Shown here in pieces: positions 26,001-36,071 of a stretch of 39,630 bases of DNA. The stretch covers positions 1 to 39,630 of the forward strand of contig NZ_WNDO01000037.1 of the NCBI RefSeq assembly GCF_009912395.1, written 5' to 3'. The position numbers were made by a program, and so were the translations under genes. This DNA is from Luteibacter sp. (GTDB taxonomy: Bacteria; Pseudomonadota; Gammaproteobacteria; Xanthomonadales; Rhodanobacteraceae). The notes below the pieces were generated by a model. It was not told where the DNA came from. It saw only the letters and a program-made list of their open reading frames with translations, and ran no database searches. Numbering within the stretch: position 1 is the first letter of the stretch; every line of letters begins with the position of its first letter.

Positions 26001-27506
26001 TCACGCCGGGCGTATGTCGTCGCTCTGGGCGGCGTGGGAATACAGCGGTTTCAACTGCTCGTAGGAGCGGCGGAACAGAGGGTGGCGCGTTTGCAGGAAA
26101 TAAGCATGACGCGCTGCATCGGGCTCGCGTACGGCCGTGATGTCGGGCATCGGGCAGACCTCGTCCAGCGACGCGCCCGGCTCCACCGCCAGACGCGCCA
26201 GCCGCGCGGCGCCCAGCGCAGGGCCCACTTCGCCACCACTGCGCAGCACGAGGCGCTTGCCCAGGATGTCGGCGAGCATCTGCGTCCAGTACGCGCTGCG
26301 CGAGCCGCCGCCGATCACCGTGATCTCGTCGCTGGCGAGCCCCGTACCCTCCACCGCCAGCAGCCCGTCGAGCAGGCCCAGGCCCACGCCTTCCAGCGTG
26401 GCATTGGCGAGGTCCGCGCGGTCCGTGTCCGGCCCGAGGAAGGTGAACGAACCGCGGGCATGGGGATCGTTGTGCGGCGTTCGCTCACCGGTGAGGTACG
26501 GCAGGAAAAGCGGGCCGTTTTCGTGCAATCCGCGTGCCTGCGCCTCTGCCAGTAAGGAAGGCACATCCTTCTGGCCCGTGAGACGGGCGGTGAAGTCGAG
26601 GCAATTGGCCGCGTTGAGCATCACCGACATCAGATGCCAGGTGTCCGGCAGCGCATGGCAGAAGCTGTGCACGGCCGTTTCCGGACTGGCACGGAAGCCG
26701 TCGGACACCGCGAAATACACACCGGACGTGCCCAGCGACAGCATCGCTTGCCCGTGGCGCACGATGCCCACGCCGACGGCACCGGCGGCGTTGTCTCCGC
26801 CGCCGGCCGCCACGGGCACAGTGTCCATGCCCCAGCGATCGGCCAGCTCCTTGCGCAAGCGGCCGGCTGGCTGGCTGCCTTCGAACACCTGCGGCATGTG
26901 CGAGGTATCGAGGCCCGTGGCGGCTAGCATCGCGTCGCTCCACCGGCGCTTGCGCACATCCAGCCATAAGGTGCCCGCCGCGTCCGACGCGTCGGTCATG
27001 TAGTCGCCGGTAAGCCGCAGCCGCAGATAGTCCTTGGGCAACAGCACCTTCGCCACGCGATCGAACACCTGCGGTTCATGCCGACGCACCCAGGCAAGCT
27101 TGGGCGCCGTGAAGCCGGGCATGGCGAGGTTGCCGGTGACGTCACGAAAGCCGGGTACCTTTTCCAGCTCCGCGCATTCGACATCCGAACGACCGTCGTT
27201 CCACAGGATGGCCGGTCGCAGGATCTTGTCAGACTTATCGAGCAACGTGGCGCCGTGCATCTGTCCCGAAAGACCGATGGCCTTGACGCGCCGGGCATCG
27301 CCTTGCTTGAGGACATCCGCAACCGCCGCCTCGGTGGCGGACCACCAGGCCTCGGGATCCTGTTCGGACCAGCGCGGCTTGGGATGGGATACGTCGAGCG
27401 GGCTGGAAGCGCTGGCGCGCACGCCCCCGGCGTCATCGACGAGCACCGCCTTCACCGAGGAGGTACCCAGGTCGATGCCGAGGTAAAGGGGTGCCGAAGC
27501 GTCCAT
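26001..27506 (-). CDS. xylB: Xylulokinase XylB
   Basis: FGGY-family sugar kinase of about 501 residues. YLGIDLGTSSVKAVLVDD is the phosphate-1 motif, LSGQMHGATLLD holds the substrate Met-His pair, AAGGGDNAAGAVGVGIV the catalytic Asp, and TVIGGGSRSAYWTQMLADI the ATP-adenosine motif. It phosphorylates D-xylulose to xylulose-5-phosphate in the cytosol. Three in-frame ATGs exist: 27527 (overlapping xylA by 8 bases), 27518 (just after the xylA stop) and 27506. The last is nearest the conserved start and is used here, but ribosome binding sites are weak for all three, so coupling to xylA translation is likely. Confidence 0.93.
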   Translation of the reverse strand: MDASAPLYLGIDLGTSSVKAVLVDDAGGVRASASSPLDVSHPKPRWSEQDPEAWWSATEAAVADVLKQGDARRVKAIGLSGQMHGATLLDKSDKILRPAILWNDGRSDVECAELEKVPGFRDVTGNLAMPGFTAPKLAWVRRHEPQVFDRVAKVLLPKDYLRLRLTGDYMTDASDAAGTLWLDVRKRRWSDAMLAATGLDTSHMPQVFEGSQPAGRLRKELADRWGMDTVPVAAGGGDNAAGAVGVGIVRHGQAMLSLGTSGVYFAVSDGFRASPETAVHSFCHALPDTWHLMSVMLNAANCLDFTARLTGQKDVPSLLAEAQARGLHENGPLFLPYLTGERTPHNDPHARGSFTFLGPDTDRADLANATLEGVGLGLLDGLLAVEGTGLASDEITVIGGGSRSAYWTQMLADILGKRLVLRSGGEVGPALGAARLARLAVEPGASLDEVCPMPDITAVREPDAARHAYFLQTRHPLFRRSYEQLKPLYSHAAQSDDIRPA

Positions 27507-27519
27507 GTCGGGTCTCATA

Positions 27520-28836
27520 TCACCCATAGATATAGCGGTTCACAATGTTCTCTAGCAACTCCTGGTTGCCCGAAACGTGCTTCGGATGCAGGTCGCGCGC
27601 GATCGCTTCGTCGGCAAGTGAAGCCAGCGTGAAACCACCACCGAGAATCTTACCGCCGAACTCGCCGTCCCAACCCGCGTAACGCTTCGCCTTCATCTGC
27701 GCCAGCGTATCGCGCTCGATCATCTTCGCCGCGCGCTCCAGGCCCAGCGCCAGCGTGTCGATGGCCCCGATGTGGCCGTGGAACAGATCCTCCGGTGCGT
27801 TGCTCTGGCGACGCACCTTGGTATCGAAATTGAAGCCGCCCGTGGTGAAGCCGCCCGCTTTCAGAATTTCATACGTGACCAGGGTCATTTCCTCAACGCT
27901 GTTCGGAAACTGGTCGGTGTCCCAGCCGTTCTGCGGGTCGCCGCGGTTGGCGTCGATCGAACCGAACAAACCCAGCGCGATGGACGTGGCGACCTCGTGC
28001 TGGAACGAGTGACCCGCTAGGGTGGCGTGGTTGGCCTCGAGGTTGGTCTTCACCTCATTTTCCAGGCCGAAGTTCTTGAGGAAGCCATACACGGTGGCCG
28101 AGTCGTAGTCGTACTGGTGCTTGGTGGGCTCTTGCGGCTTGGGCTCAATGAGGATCGTGCCTTTGAAGCCCAGCTTGTGCTTGTGCTCCACCACCATGCG
28201 GAAGAACCGCCCGAGCTGTTCGCGCTCGCGCTTCAGGTCGGTGTTGAGCAGGGTGTCGTAGCCCTCGCGGCCGCCCCACAGCACGTAGTTGGCGCCACCG
28301 AGGCGATGCGTCGCCTCCATCGCGTGACGCACCTGCGTGGCGGCGTAGGCGAACACTTCCGGCTGCGGATTGGTCGCCGCGCCGGCCGCGTAGCGCGGGT
28401 GGCTGAACACGTTCGCGGTACCCCACAACAGCTTCATGCCGGTCTCGGCCTGCTTCTTCTCCAGCACATCCGTCATGGCGGCGAAGTGGTTGCGGTAATC
28501 CTTCAGGCTGTCGCCTTCCGGCGCCACGTCGGTGTCGTGGAAGGTGTAGAACGGCACGCCCAGGCGCGAGAAGAAGTCGAACGCCGCATCGGCCTTCTCG
28601 CGCGCCCGCGTCATCGGATCGCCCGGCTGCTGCCACGGCCGCTCGAAGGTGCCGGCACCGAACACGTCCGAACCCGGCCAGACGAAGGTGTGCCAATAGC
28701 ACGCCGCCAGGCGCAGGTGCTCGGCCATGGTCTTGCCGAGGATGCGGCGATCGGCTTCGTAGTGATGGAACGCCAGCGGGTTGTCCGAACCCGGGCCTTC
28801 GAAGCGGATGGGAGCGATGCTGGAAAAGTACGACAT
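27520..28836 (-). CDS. xylA: Xylose isomerase XylA
   Basis: 438 residues, matching the long (class II) xylose isomerases such as E. coli XylA (440). It converts D-xylose to D-xylulose. Metal and active-site motifs are present: [27 protein letters not shown] (catalytic His and Asp), [31 protein letters not shown] (metal Glu, Lys), [16 protein letters not shown] and [13 protein letters not shown]. The start at 28836 has AGGAT upstream. First gene of the xylABFGH operon and divergent from the regulator xylR. Confidence 0.97.
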   Translation of the reverse strand: MSYFSSIAPIRFEGPGSDNPLAFHHYEADRRILGKTMAEHLRLAACYWHTFVWPGSDVFGAGTFERPWQQPGDPMTRAREKADAAFDFFSRLGVPFYTFHDTDVAPEGDSLKDYRNHFAAMTDVLEKKQAETGMKLLWGTANVFSHPRYAAGAATNPQPEVFAYAATQVRHAMEATHRLGGANYVLWGGREGYDTLLNTDLKREREQLGRFFRMVVEHKHKLGFKGTILIEPKPQEPTKHQYDYDSATVYGFLKNFGLENEVKTNLEANHATLAGHSFQHEVATSIALGLFGSIDANRGDPQNGWDTDQFPNSVEEMTLVTYEILKAGGFTTGGFNFDTKVRRQSNAPEDLFHGHIGAIDTLALGLERAAKMIERDTLAQMKAKRYAGWDGEFGGKILGGGFTLASLADEAIARDLHPKHVSGNQELLENIVNRYIYG

Positions 28837-28909
28837 AACGCAATCCTTTCACGGAGCGGGGACGAATTCCCACGATGCTGACGAGACGGCGCGCCGGGGG
28901 CAATTGCGA

Positions 28910-28935
28910 TTTCCCACAGGGCCGAAGGCTTTTTC
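28910..28935 (-). promoter_or_regulatory. Candidate XylR binding region
   Basis: On the minus strand two GAAA half-sites (28935-28932 and 28913-28910) stand 22 bases apart, about two helical turns, in the 153-base gap between xylA and xylR. E. coli XylR binds GAAA-type direct repeats in the same xylA-upstream position. A resemblance only. Confidence 0.35.
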
Positions 28936-28989
28936 GTTGCCGCGCTGCGTCATGGCCGGAGGCGGCGAATCCTGCTAGCTTTCCGCTCC

Positions 28990-30168
28990 ATGGCACCGCA
29001 TCGCATCGCCCTGCTGTTCAACGCCAACAAGGTCTATGACCGCCAGGTCATCGCCGGCATTGGCCAGTACCTCAACAGCACGCGCGTCGAGTGGGACCTC
29101 TTCATGGAAGAGGATTTCCGTAGCCGCATGCGCGATATCCACCAGTTTCGCGGCGACGGCATCATCGCGGACTTCGACGACCCGGACGCTCCCGACACGC
29201 TGCGCGACCTGCACATCCCGGTGGTGGCCGTGGGCGGCTCGTATCACGATCCGGCCGGCTATCCCGATGGCGTGCCGTATATCGCGACCGACAATGCCCG
29301 TCTCGTGCGCCTCGCCTACGATCACCTCATCGAGCAGGGTCTCGGTCGGTTCGCGTTCTACGGAATCCCCCCGAATCCTGGCAGCCGCTGGGCGCAGGAA
29401 CGCGAACACGCGTTCCGCGCGATCGTGCAGGAAGAAGCGGTGGAAGGCCTCGTCTACCAGGGCCTGCCGACCAGTGCCGGTGGCTGGGGCACGGCCGTGG
29501 AACACCTGGTGGCGTGGCTCGGCGGCCTGCCCAAGCCCATCGGCATCGTCGCCGCCACCGACGCGCGCGCCCGCCAGTTGCTCCAGGCCTGCGTGATCGG
29601 CGGTGTCGCCGTGCCCGAACAAGTGGCCATCGTTGGTATCGACAACGATCCCATGGCCCAGTTGCTCACCCGCATTCCGCTCACCTCGGTGATCCAGGGC
29701 GCGGAAGAAATGGGCCGCACGGCCGCGCACCTGCTGCACCAGATGCTGCGCGGTGCGGACTGCACTGGCACGCGCGTGCTGGTGCCACCGGTGGGCATCA
29801 ACGTGCAGGCGTCCAGCAAGTACCAGCCGCTGCGCAGCCCGCACGTGATGCGCGCCAGCCACTATATCCGCCAGTACGGCTGCCTCGGCATCAAGACCGA
29901 GCAGGTGGCCGACTACGTGGGCGTCTCGCGTACCGTGCTCGAGGAACATTTCAAGCGCGAACTGAAGCAGACCGTCCACCAGGCGATCCTCCAGCACAAG
30001 CTCGACGCGGCCTGCCAGCTGATCGCGCAATCGGATGCGTCGCTTGCCGACATCGCCGTGCGCTGCGGCTTCACATCGCTGCAATACATGTATGCGGTAT
30101 TCCGGCGCGAGTACGACTGCACGCCGCGCCAATACCTCGACCTCCACCGCAAGACGACGGCCAGCTGA
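28990..30168 (+). CDS. xylR: XylR, AraC-type xylose operon activator
   Basis: 392 residues, the same length as E. coli XylR. The N-terminal two-thirds is a LacI/periplasmic-type sugar-sensing domain (IALLFNANKVYDRQVIAGIGQYL, GIIADFDD, IPVVAVGGSY, VAIVGIDNDPMAQLLTRIPLTSV). The C-terminal 100 residues are an AraC DNA-binding domain with two helix-turn-helix parts, ending IAVRCGFTSLQYMYAVFRREYDCTPRQYLDLHR. On xylose binding it activates the xyl genes. It is divergent from xylA and probably co-transcribed with galM, 27 bases downstream. Confidence 0.95.
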   Translation: MAPHRIALLFNANKVYDRQVIAGIGQYLNSTRVEWDLFMEEDFRSRMRDIHQFRGDGIIADFDDPDAPDTLRDLHIPVVAVGGSYHDPAGYPDGVPYIATDNARLVRLAYDHLIEQGLGRFAFYGIPPNPGSRWAQEREHAFRAIVQEEAVEGLVYQGLPTSAGGWGTAVEHLVAWLGGLPKPIGIVAATDARARQLLQACVIGGVAVPEQVAIVGIDNDPMAQLLTRIPLTSVIQGAEEMGRTAAHLLHQMLRGADCTGTRVLVPPVGINVQASSKYQPLRSPHVMRASHYIRQYGCLGIKTEQVADYVGVSRTVLEEHFKRELKQTVHQAILQHKLDAACQLIAQSDASLADIAVRCGFTSLQYMYAVFRREYDCTPRQYLDLHRKTTAS

Positions 30169-30195
30169 TTCCCGTCGCCCAGGATCGCTCCATCC

Positions 30196-31236
30196 ATGCC
30201 CGTTTCCGCCGCCACCGCCTGGGGCCACCTGCCCGACGGCCGCCCGCTGCATCGCTGGACCCTGCGTAACGCCACCGGCGCCCAGGTCGACATCACCGAT
30301 CTCGGTGGCACCCTGCTGTCCTGGCTGGCGCCCGACCGCCAGGGGCGCCTCGGCGAGGTGCTGCTCGGCCATGCCGACGCGGCCCAGTACATCGTCTCCG
30401 ACGCCTACATGGGCGCGATCGTGGGGCGCTGGGCGAATCGCATCCGCGCGGGACGCTTCACCCTGGACGGCATCGATTACCGGGTGGATCGCAACGACCA
30501 CGGCAACCACCTCCACGGTGGGGTGCACGGTTTTCACATCCAGCGCTGGGACGTCGAGACCGAGGGCGACGCACTCCTGCTGAGGCTCGTCTCACCGGAG
30601 GGTGACGGCGGCTTCCCGGGCGAGGTCCGTGTTCAATTGCGCATCCGGCTCGATGACGAGGGCAGCCTCGACCTGCGCTACGACGCCACCACCGACGCGC
30701 CCACGCCGCTCAGCCTCACCGCCCATCCCTATTTCAATCTGAACGACCGTCGCCCGGACATCCGCGACCACCTGATCCGGATCGACGCCGACGCCTTCCT
30801 CGCCATCGACGCCGGGGCGATTCCCGTCGGACGCGAGAACGTGGCCGGCACGGCCTTCGATTTCCGCGAGGCGGCGCCCATCGGCTCGCGCCTGCACTGG
30901 CCCGACCCACAGCTGCGCGTGGCCGGGGGATTCGACCATTGCTATATCCCGCACGGAGCACCGGGCGCGGTGCGCACCGTGGCCGTGGTCACGGAACCCT
31001 CCAGCGGCCGCCGGCTCACGGTGGACACCGACCGCCCCGGGCTCCAGTTCTACAGCGGGCAGAAGCTCACCGGCCAGCCGGGGCGCCGCGGGGACACCTA
31101 CGGCCCCTTCGCCGGCTTCGCCCTGGAGACCCAGGCCTTCCCCGACCAGATGAACGGCCCCGAGGCCGAGGGCGCGATCCTGCGCCCCGGCCAGATCTGG
31201 CGCCAACACACCCGCTACCGCCTCGACACCGTGTAG
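30196..31236 (+). CDS. galM: Aldose 1-epimerase (mutarotase)
   Basis: 346 residues with the GalM motifs: ITDLGGTLLSWLAPDRQG near the N-terminus, GRWANRIRAGRF, NHLHGGVHGF (first catalytic His), SLTAHPYFNLND (second His), FDHCYIPHG and FALETQAFPDQMN (catalytic Glu). It interconverts alpha and beta anomers of aldoses; next to xylR it most likely speeds supply of the xylose anomer used by XylA. No signal peptide, so cytosolic. Its TAG stop (31234-31236) is contributed by the REP element that starts at 31232. Confidence 0.93.
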   Translation: MPVSAATAWGHLPDGRPLHRWTLRNATGAQVDITDLGGTLLSWLAPDRQGRLGEVLLGHADAAQYIVSDAYMGAIVGRWANRIRAGRFTLDGIDYRVDRNDHGNHLHGGVHGFHIQRWDVETEGDALLLRLVSPEGDGGFPGEVRVQLRIRLDDEGSLDLRYDATTDAPTPLSLTAHPYFNLNDRRPDIRDHLIRIDADAFLAIDAGAIPVGRENVAGTAFDFREAAPIGSRLHWPDPQLRVAGGFDHCYIPHGAPGAVRTVAVVTEPSSGRRLTVDTDRPGLQFYSGQKLTGQPGRRGDTYGPFAGFALETQAFPDQMNGPEAEGAILRPGQIWRQHTRYRLDTV

Positions 31237-31319
31237 GAGCGCGCTTGCGCGCGACCGGACGGAGCGGTGACCCGGCCGACTCACCCGCCCACCCGGTCGC
31301 GCGCAAGCGCGCTCCTACA
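31232..31319. repeat. REP pair (copy 4), overlapping the galM stop
   Basis: Two inverted units, TGTAGGAGCGCGCTTGCGCG at 31232 and its complement ending at 31319, around a spacer of about 42 bases containing GACCGGACGG and CCACCCGGTC. The first unit holds the galM stop codon; the second lies immediately before the uup -10 box. Confidence 0.88.
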
Positions 31320-31334
31320 GAAGGCTGAGGGCAT

Positions 31335-31340
31335 TACAAT
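31335..31340 (+). promoter_or_regulatory. uup -10 box
   Basis: TACAAT ends nine bases before the uup ATG at 31349, placing the transcription start at or next to the start codon. No Shine-Dalgarno is visible in the gap, so the message may be leaderless. A -35 at normal spacing would fall inside the REP element (CTCCTA) and is poor. Confidence 0.45.
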
Positions 31341-31348
31341 GTCCAGCT

Positions 31349-33211
31349 ATGTCTCTTATCCAGCTGCTCAACGTCGACTACAGCGTCGGCGGTCCCCTCC
31401 TGCTCGAACAGGTCGACCTCTCCCTGGACGCCGGCGAACGCGTCTGCGTGGTCGGCCGTAACGGCGCGGGCAAATCCACCCTTCTGAAGCTCATCGCCGG
31501 GGAACTCCACCCCGACGACGGCGAGGTCCGCCTCCAGGGCGGTACGCGCATCGCCCGCCTCACCCAGGAAGTGCCCCAGGACACCACCGGCTCCGTCTTC
31601 GACGTGGTCGCCGACGGCCTGGGCGAACTGGGTCACCTGCTGGCCCAGTACCACCACCTGCTCGCCGAAGGCGACATGGACGCCCTGGGCGATGTGCAGT
31701 CGAAGATCGAGGCCCAGAACGCCTGGGACCTCGACTCCCGCGTGCAGCAGGTGATCGAGCGCCTGGAGCTGCCGGCCGAGACCGACTTCTCCGAGCTGTC
31801 CGGCGGCATGAAGCGCCGCGTGCTACTCGGCCAGGCCCTGGTCCGCGACCCGAACCTGCTCCTGCTCGACGAGCCGACCAACCACCTCGACATCGAGGCC
31901 ATCGCCTGGCTCGAAGGCTTCCTCAAGAGCTTCACCGGCGCCATCGTCTTCATTACCCACGATCGCAGCTTCCTCCGCTCGCTCGCCACGCGCATCGTCG
32001 AGATTGACCGCGGTCAGCTCACCAGCTGGCCGGGCGACTACGACAACTACCTGCGTCGCCGCGAGGAGCGCCTGCACGCCGAAGCGCAGGCCAACGCGCA
32101 TTTCGACCGCAAGCTGGCACAGGAAGAAGTCTGGATCCGCCAGGGCATCAAGGCCCGCCGCACCCGTAACGAAGGCCGTGTTCGCGCGCTCAAGGCCATG
32201 CGCCGCGAGCGTTCGGATCGCCGCGAGACCACCGGCAACGCGAAGATGAACCTCGCCAACGCGCAGGCGTCCGGTCGCAAGGTCATCGATGTCGAGAACG
32301 TCACCCAGGCCTACGGCGGCCGCACGCTGATCCGCGATTTCAGCACCACGATCATGCGCGGCGACCGCGTGGGCATCATGGGGCCGAACGGCGCGGGCAA
32401 GTCGACGCTACTGAAGATCATGCTAGGCCAGCTGATGCCGCAGGAAGGCCAGTCCACCCAGGGGACGGGCCTGCAGATCGCCTACTTCGACCAGCACCGC
32501 ATCGCGCTCGACGACCGCATGAACGCGCTGGACAACGTGGCCGAAGGCCGCGAGTACATCGAGCTGAACGGCCAGCGCAAGCACATCATCGGCTACCTGC
32601 AGGACTTCCTGTTCTCGCCCGAGCGTGCCCGCGCGCCGATCACCCGCCTGTCCGGCGGCGAGCGCAACCGCCTGCTGCTGGCCAAGCTGTTCGCCCAGCC
32701 CTCCAACCTACTGGTGATGGACGAACCGACCAACGACCTCGACGTCGAGACGCTGGAACTGCTGGAAGAACTGCTCGGCGAATACACCGGCACGCTGCTG
32801 CTGGTCTCGCACGACCGTGACTTCATCGACAACGTCGTCACCAGCACCCTCGTGCTGGAAGGCGACGGCGCCATCGGCGAATACGTGGGTGGCTACAGCG
32901 ACTGGCTTCGTCAGAAGCCGGTCGCTTCCGTGAAGTCGGCCGCCACACCGGCCAAGGCGGCTCCGGCACCGGCGCCCGCACCGGCCGCACCGAAGAAGAA
33001 GCTGTCGTTCAAGGAACAGCGCGAACTCGAGCTGCTGCCGGCCAAGCTCGAACAGCTCGAAACCGAGATCGCGAAGCGCACCGACGCGATGAATGATCCG
33101 AAGTTCTTCCAGCAGGACGCCGCCGCGATCACGAAGGTCAACGACGAGATCGCCAAGCTGCAGGCCGAGCTGGAAACGGCGTTTGCCCGGTGGGAAGAAC
33201 TCGAAGGCTGA
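31349..33211 (+). CDS. uup: ABC-F ATPase, Uup type
   Basis: 620 residues, two ABC domains and no membrane part, as in ABC-F proteins. Domain 1: Walker A GRNGAGKST, signature LSGGMKRR, Walker B LLLLDEPTNHLD. The inter-domain linker has the basic helical stretch GIKARRTRNEGRVRALKAMRRER. Domain 2: [29 protein letters not shown]. After an Ala/Pro-rich hinge (TPAKAAPAPAPAPAAPKKK) comes a C-terminal coiled coil (QRELELLPAKLEQLETEIAKR), the DNA-binding/coiled-coil part that distinguishes Uup from other ABC-F members. Uup acts at ribosomes or branched DNA intermediates and limits transposon precise excision in E. coli. Confidence 0.93.
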   Translation: MSLIQLLNVDYSVGGPLLLEQVDLSLDAGERVCVVGRNGAGKSTLLKLIAGELHPDDGEVRLQGGTRIARLTQEVPQDTTGSVFDVVADGLGELGHLLAQYHHLLAEGDMDALGDVQSKIEAQNAWDLDSRVQQVIERLELPAETDFSELSGGMKRRVLLGQALVRDPNLLLLDEPTNHLDIEAIAWLEGFLKSFTGAIVFITHDRSFLRSLATRIVEIDRGQLTSWPGDYDNYLRRREERLHAEAQANAHFDRKLAQEEVWIRQGIKARRTRNEGRVRALKAMRRERSDRRETTGNAKMNLANAQASGRKVIDVENVTQAYGGRTLIRDFSTTIMRGDRVGIMGPNGAGKSTLLKIMLGQLMPQEGQSTQGTGLQIAYFDQHRIALDDRMNALDNVAEGREYIELNGQRKHIIGYLQDFLFSPERARAPITRLSGGERNRLLLAKLFAQPSNLLVMDEPTNDLDVETLELLEELLGEYTGTLLLVSHDRDFIDNVVTSTLVLEGDGAIGEYVGGYSDWLRQKPVASVKSAATPAKAAPAPAPAPAAPKKKLSFKEQRELELLPAKLEQLETEIAKRTDAMNDPKFFQQDAAAITKVNDEIAKLQAELETAFARWEELEG

Positions 33212-33220
33212 TCGAACCCC

Positions 33221-33266
33221 TGTAGGAGCGCGCTTGCGCGCGATCGCGCGCAAGCGCGCTCCTACA
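33221..33266. repeat. REP palindrome, perfect (copy 5)
   Basis: A 46-bp perfect inverted repeat, identical to copy 1 at 6877, placed between the convergent uup (ends 33211) and ppc (ends 33269) with only 9 and 2 bases to spare. It can act as a shared transcript end. Confidence 0.92.
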
Positions 33267-33268
33267 GA

Positions 33269-35974
33269 TCAGCCGGTGTTCTGGAGGCCTTGCGACACGC
33301 CGTTGACACAGGCCACCAGCGCGTTCAGCAACGCATCGTCCTTGCCACCGGTGGCGCGCCAACGGCGCAACAGGTCCACCTGCAACAGGCTCATCGGGTC
33401 CACATACGGATTGCGCAGGCGAATCGAATTGGCCAACCGCGTGTCGCCGCTGAGCAGTTCGTCACTGCCCTTCAGCTTGAGCACCCAGCGCACCGTCCTT
33501 TCGAACTCCTCGCGCACCAGCGGGAAGAAGCGATCGTGCAACGGACCGGCCAGCTCCGAGAACGCTTCGGCGATATGGATGTCGGCCTTCGCCAGCACCA
33601 TCTCGACATCGTCGAGCATGGTCGAGAAGAACGGCCATTCATGCGCCATGCGCTCCAGCGTCGCCTCATGCCCGTCCTTCGCCAGCGCCTCCAATGCCGA
33701 ACCCAGGCCGTACCAGCCGGTAAGCACCGCACGGCACTGCGTCCACGAGAACACCCACGGAATCGCGCGCAGGTCTTCCACGCCCTTCATGCTGCGACGA
33801 CGCGCGGGACGCGAACCCAGCGTCATCCGCTCGATTACGTCGATCGGCGTGGCGCCACGGAAGTAATCGACGAAGCCCTCGCGATCGACGAAGGCACGAT
33901 AGGCCTTGCGGCTCTCATCAGAGAGCTTCGCCATCACGTCCTTCCAGCCCGATTCACGCACCTCGGCCACGCGCGGGCGCAACGAGGCGCGCATCACCGC
34001 GCCCAGCGTCTGTTCGAGATTGCGCACCGCCAGCGCGCGGATGCCGTACTTGCGATGGATCACCTCGCCCTGTTCGGTCACGCGTAGCACGCCGGCCACG
34101 GAACCGCGTGGCGAGGCCATCAACGCGGGCGTGATGCGCGAACCGCCACGACTGGCCGAACCGCCACGACCGTGGAAGAAAGCGATGCGGATACCTGCCT
34201 TAGCTGCCACCTCAAGCAATTCCACCTGCGCCCGTTGCAGGCTCCACTTCGAGGCGACGGTGCCACCGTCCTTGCCGCTGTCGGAATAACCCAGCATGAC
34301 CCACTGGCGATCGCCGCGCGCTTTCAGGTGCGCGCGGTAGATGGGATCGTCGAGCAGGGCCTGCAACGTGGCCGGGCCGCCCTTGAGGTCGTCCACCGTC
34401 TCGAATAGCGGTGCCACGTCCAGCGGCACGCGCCCATCTTCCAGCAGGCCGCCACGACGCGCGAGCGCCAGCACGGCGAGCACGTCGGCGGCCGTCTCAG
34501 CCATGCTGATGATGTAAAGGCCGGTCGCCTCCTGACCATAGCGCTTGCGCGAATCGGCCAGTGTCGCGAAGACCTCTCGCAACATGCCTGCCGCCTCGTG
34601 ATCCTCGCCGGAGACGAAGCTGCGCTCGCCGGCCGCATACGGGCGCAGCGTCTTCACGCGCGCCGCTGCATCGCGATCGGCCCACTCCGCATCGCCGAGC
34701 AAGGCCGACAAGGCCTCGTCGTGCACGCGGGCATCCTGACGGACATCCAGGCGAGCCAAGTGGAAACCGAAGGTGCGCGCCCGCCACAGAAGGCGCCCCA
34801 CCGCATAGGCACCCGCATGCTTGCCGCTGTGATGAAGCAGGCTGTGCTCCACCTGCGCGATGTCATCGATGAATTCCTGCGCCGACGCGTAACGATCCGC
34901 ACCATCGTCCAGCGTCGACGCCAGCCGCGCCGCGACGAAGGTCAGGAAAGCGCGATACGGCATGTCCGCGTGACGCGGACGGATGCCGGCCGCGGCGTCC
35001 GCCAACCGCTCGCGATAGGCATCCAGGCGACGCTGGAGCTTGTCGTCGAGCTTCACACGATCGTCCGTCTGGCTCAGCAGGCGACCCAGCGCGTGCACGT
35101 CCTCGATGTAGCGTTCCAGCACCAGCGTGCGCTGTGCCGCGAGCGTGGCCGCAATGGTCTCCGCGTTGACGTTGGGATTGCCGTCCATGTCGCCACCGAC
35201 CCAGGTCGCGAAACGCAGCACGCGCGGCACGACCACGTCTTCGCCGTAAGTCTCCACGATGGCCTGGTGCAGCGCTTCATACAACGCAGGCAGCACGCGA
35301 TAGATCGGACGCGACATGTAGAAACCCACATGATCGAACTCGTCCGACACGCTCGGCCGCACCGGCGACGCCTCGGCGGTCTGCCAGCCGGCGGACAGCG
35401 CCATGAGGATACGCGCATCGTCGTCGCGCACTTCCTGCGGCGTACGCGTGGGATCGAACTCGTCGACCAGCGCGCGCACGATCTCCTGCTCTTTCTCCAG
35501 CAACGACCGACGCACCGCCTCGGTGGGATGCGCCGTGAACACCGGTTCGACATCGAGGCGACGCAACAGCGTCTCCAGTTCCTCGCGAGTGACGCCTTCG
35601 GCCTTGAGCAAGGCCAGCACGGCGGCCAGGGATTCGGGCTGGGCCGAGCCGCCCTCGCGCTGATAATCGCGACGACGGCGGATGCGATGCACGCGCTCGG
35701 CCACGTTCACCGCCTGGAAGTAGGCCGCGAAGGCCCGGGCGAGGGCCTCGGCATCGGCGGCGTCCAGTCCGTTCAGGCTCTCGGCCAGCGCCTCGACGCC
35801 GGCACCACTGCGGCGGCGCTGGATCGCCGCGGTACGCACATGTTCGACCCGGTCGAAAAAGGGTTTGCCCCCCTGCTCCGCCAGCATCTGGCCGACCAGG
35901 GCCCCCAGCCGGCGCACATCTTCGCGCAGGGGAGCGTCATGAGGCAGGAATTCAGGATCGCGTGCGGCTTCCAT
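33269..35974 (-). CDS. ppc: Phosphoenolpyruvate carboxylase
   Basis: 901 residues, normal for bacterial PEPC (about 880-930). It fixes bicarbonate onto PEP to make oxaloacetate, refilling the TCA cycle. Diagnostic motifs: [13 protein letters not shown] (active-site His), [38 protein letters not shown] (glycine loop closing the active site), and the invariant C-terminal QNTG. The start at 35974 is chosen because AGAGAG lies upstream and the protein begins there at the expected length; the open frame to 36013 adds 13 unrelated residues. Divergent from ahcY. Confidence 0.96.
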   Translation of the reverse strand: MEAARDPEFLPHDAPLREDVRRLGALVGQMLAEQGGKPFFDRVEHVRTAAIQRRRSGAGVEALAESLNGLDAADAEALARAFAAYFQAVNVAERVHRIRRRRDYQREGGSAQPESLAAVLALLKAEGVTREELETLLRRLDVEPVFTAHPTEAVRRSLLEKEQEIVRALVDEFDPTRTPQEVRDDDARILMALSAGWQTAEASPVRPSVSDEFDHVGFYMSRPIYRVLPALYEALHQAIVETYGEDVVVPRVLRFATWVGGDMDGNPNVNAETIAATLAAQRTLVLERYIEDVHALGRLLSQTDDRVKLDDKLQRRLDAYRERLADAAAGIRPRHADMPYRAFLTFVAARLASTLDDGADRYASAQEFIDDIAQVEHSLLHHSGKHAGAYAVGRLLWRARTFGFHLARLDVRQDARVHDEALSALLGDAEWADRDAAARVKTLRPYAAGERSFVSGEDHEAAGMLREVFATLADSRKRYGQEATGLYIISMAETAADVLAVLALARRGGLLEDGRVPLDVAPLFETVDDLKGGPATLQALLDDPIYRAHLKARGDRQWVMLGYSDSGKDGGTVASKWSLQRAQVELLEVAAKAGIRIAFFHGRGGSASRGGSRITPALMASPRGSVAGVLRVTEQGEVIHRKYGIRALAVRNLEQTLGAVMRASLRPRVAEVRESGWKDVMAKLSDESRKAYRAFVDREGFVDYFRGATPIDVIERMTLGSRPARRRSMKGVEDLRAIPWVFSWTQCRAVLTGWYGLGSALEALAKDGHEATLERMAHEWPFFSTMLDDVEMVLAKADIHIAEAFSELAGPLHDRFFPLVREEFERTVRWVLKLKGSDELLSGDTRLANSIRLRNPYVDPMSLLQVDLLRRWRATGGKDDALLNALVACVNGVSQGLQNTG

Positions 35975-36024
35975 CGGGCTCTCTGCTTGGGGCGGAACCC
36001 CGAGAGTAACCAAAAAAGTGTGTT

Positions 36025-36050
36025 TATCTCCTCATCCGGAATCCGGGATA
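36025..36050 (+). promoter_or_regulatory. Methionine-cycle operator, ahcY copy
   Basis: TATCTC-N14-GGGATA, the same 26-bp frame as before metE and metK, also preceded by TT. TACAAT at 36049-36054 is a good -10 box that overlaps its right end, so a bound protein would cover the promoter. The expected transcript start (about 36061) leads straight into the SAH riboswitch. Confidence 0.72.
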
Positions 36051-36071
36051 CAATAATCGACCGTTTTCGCC

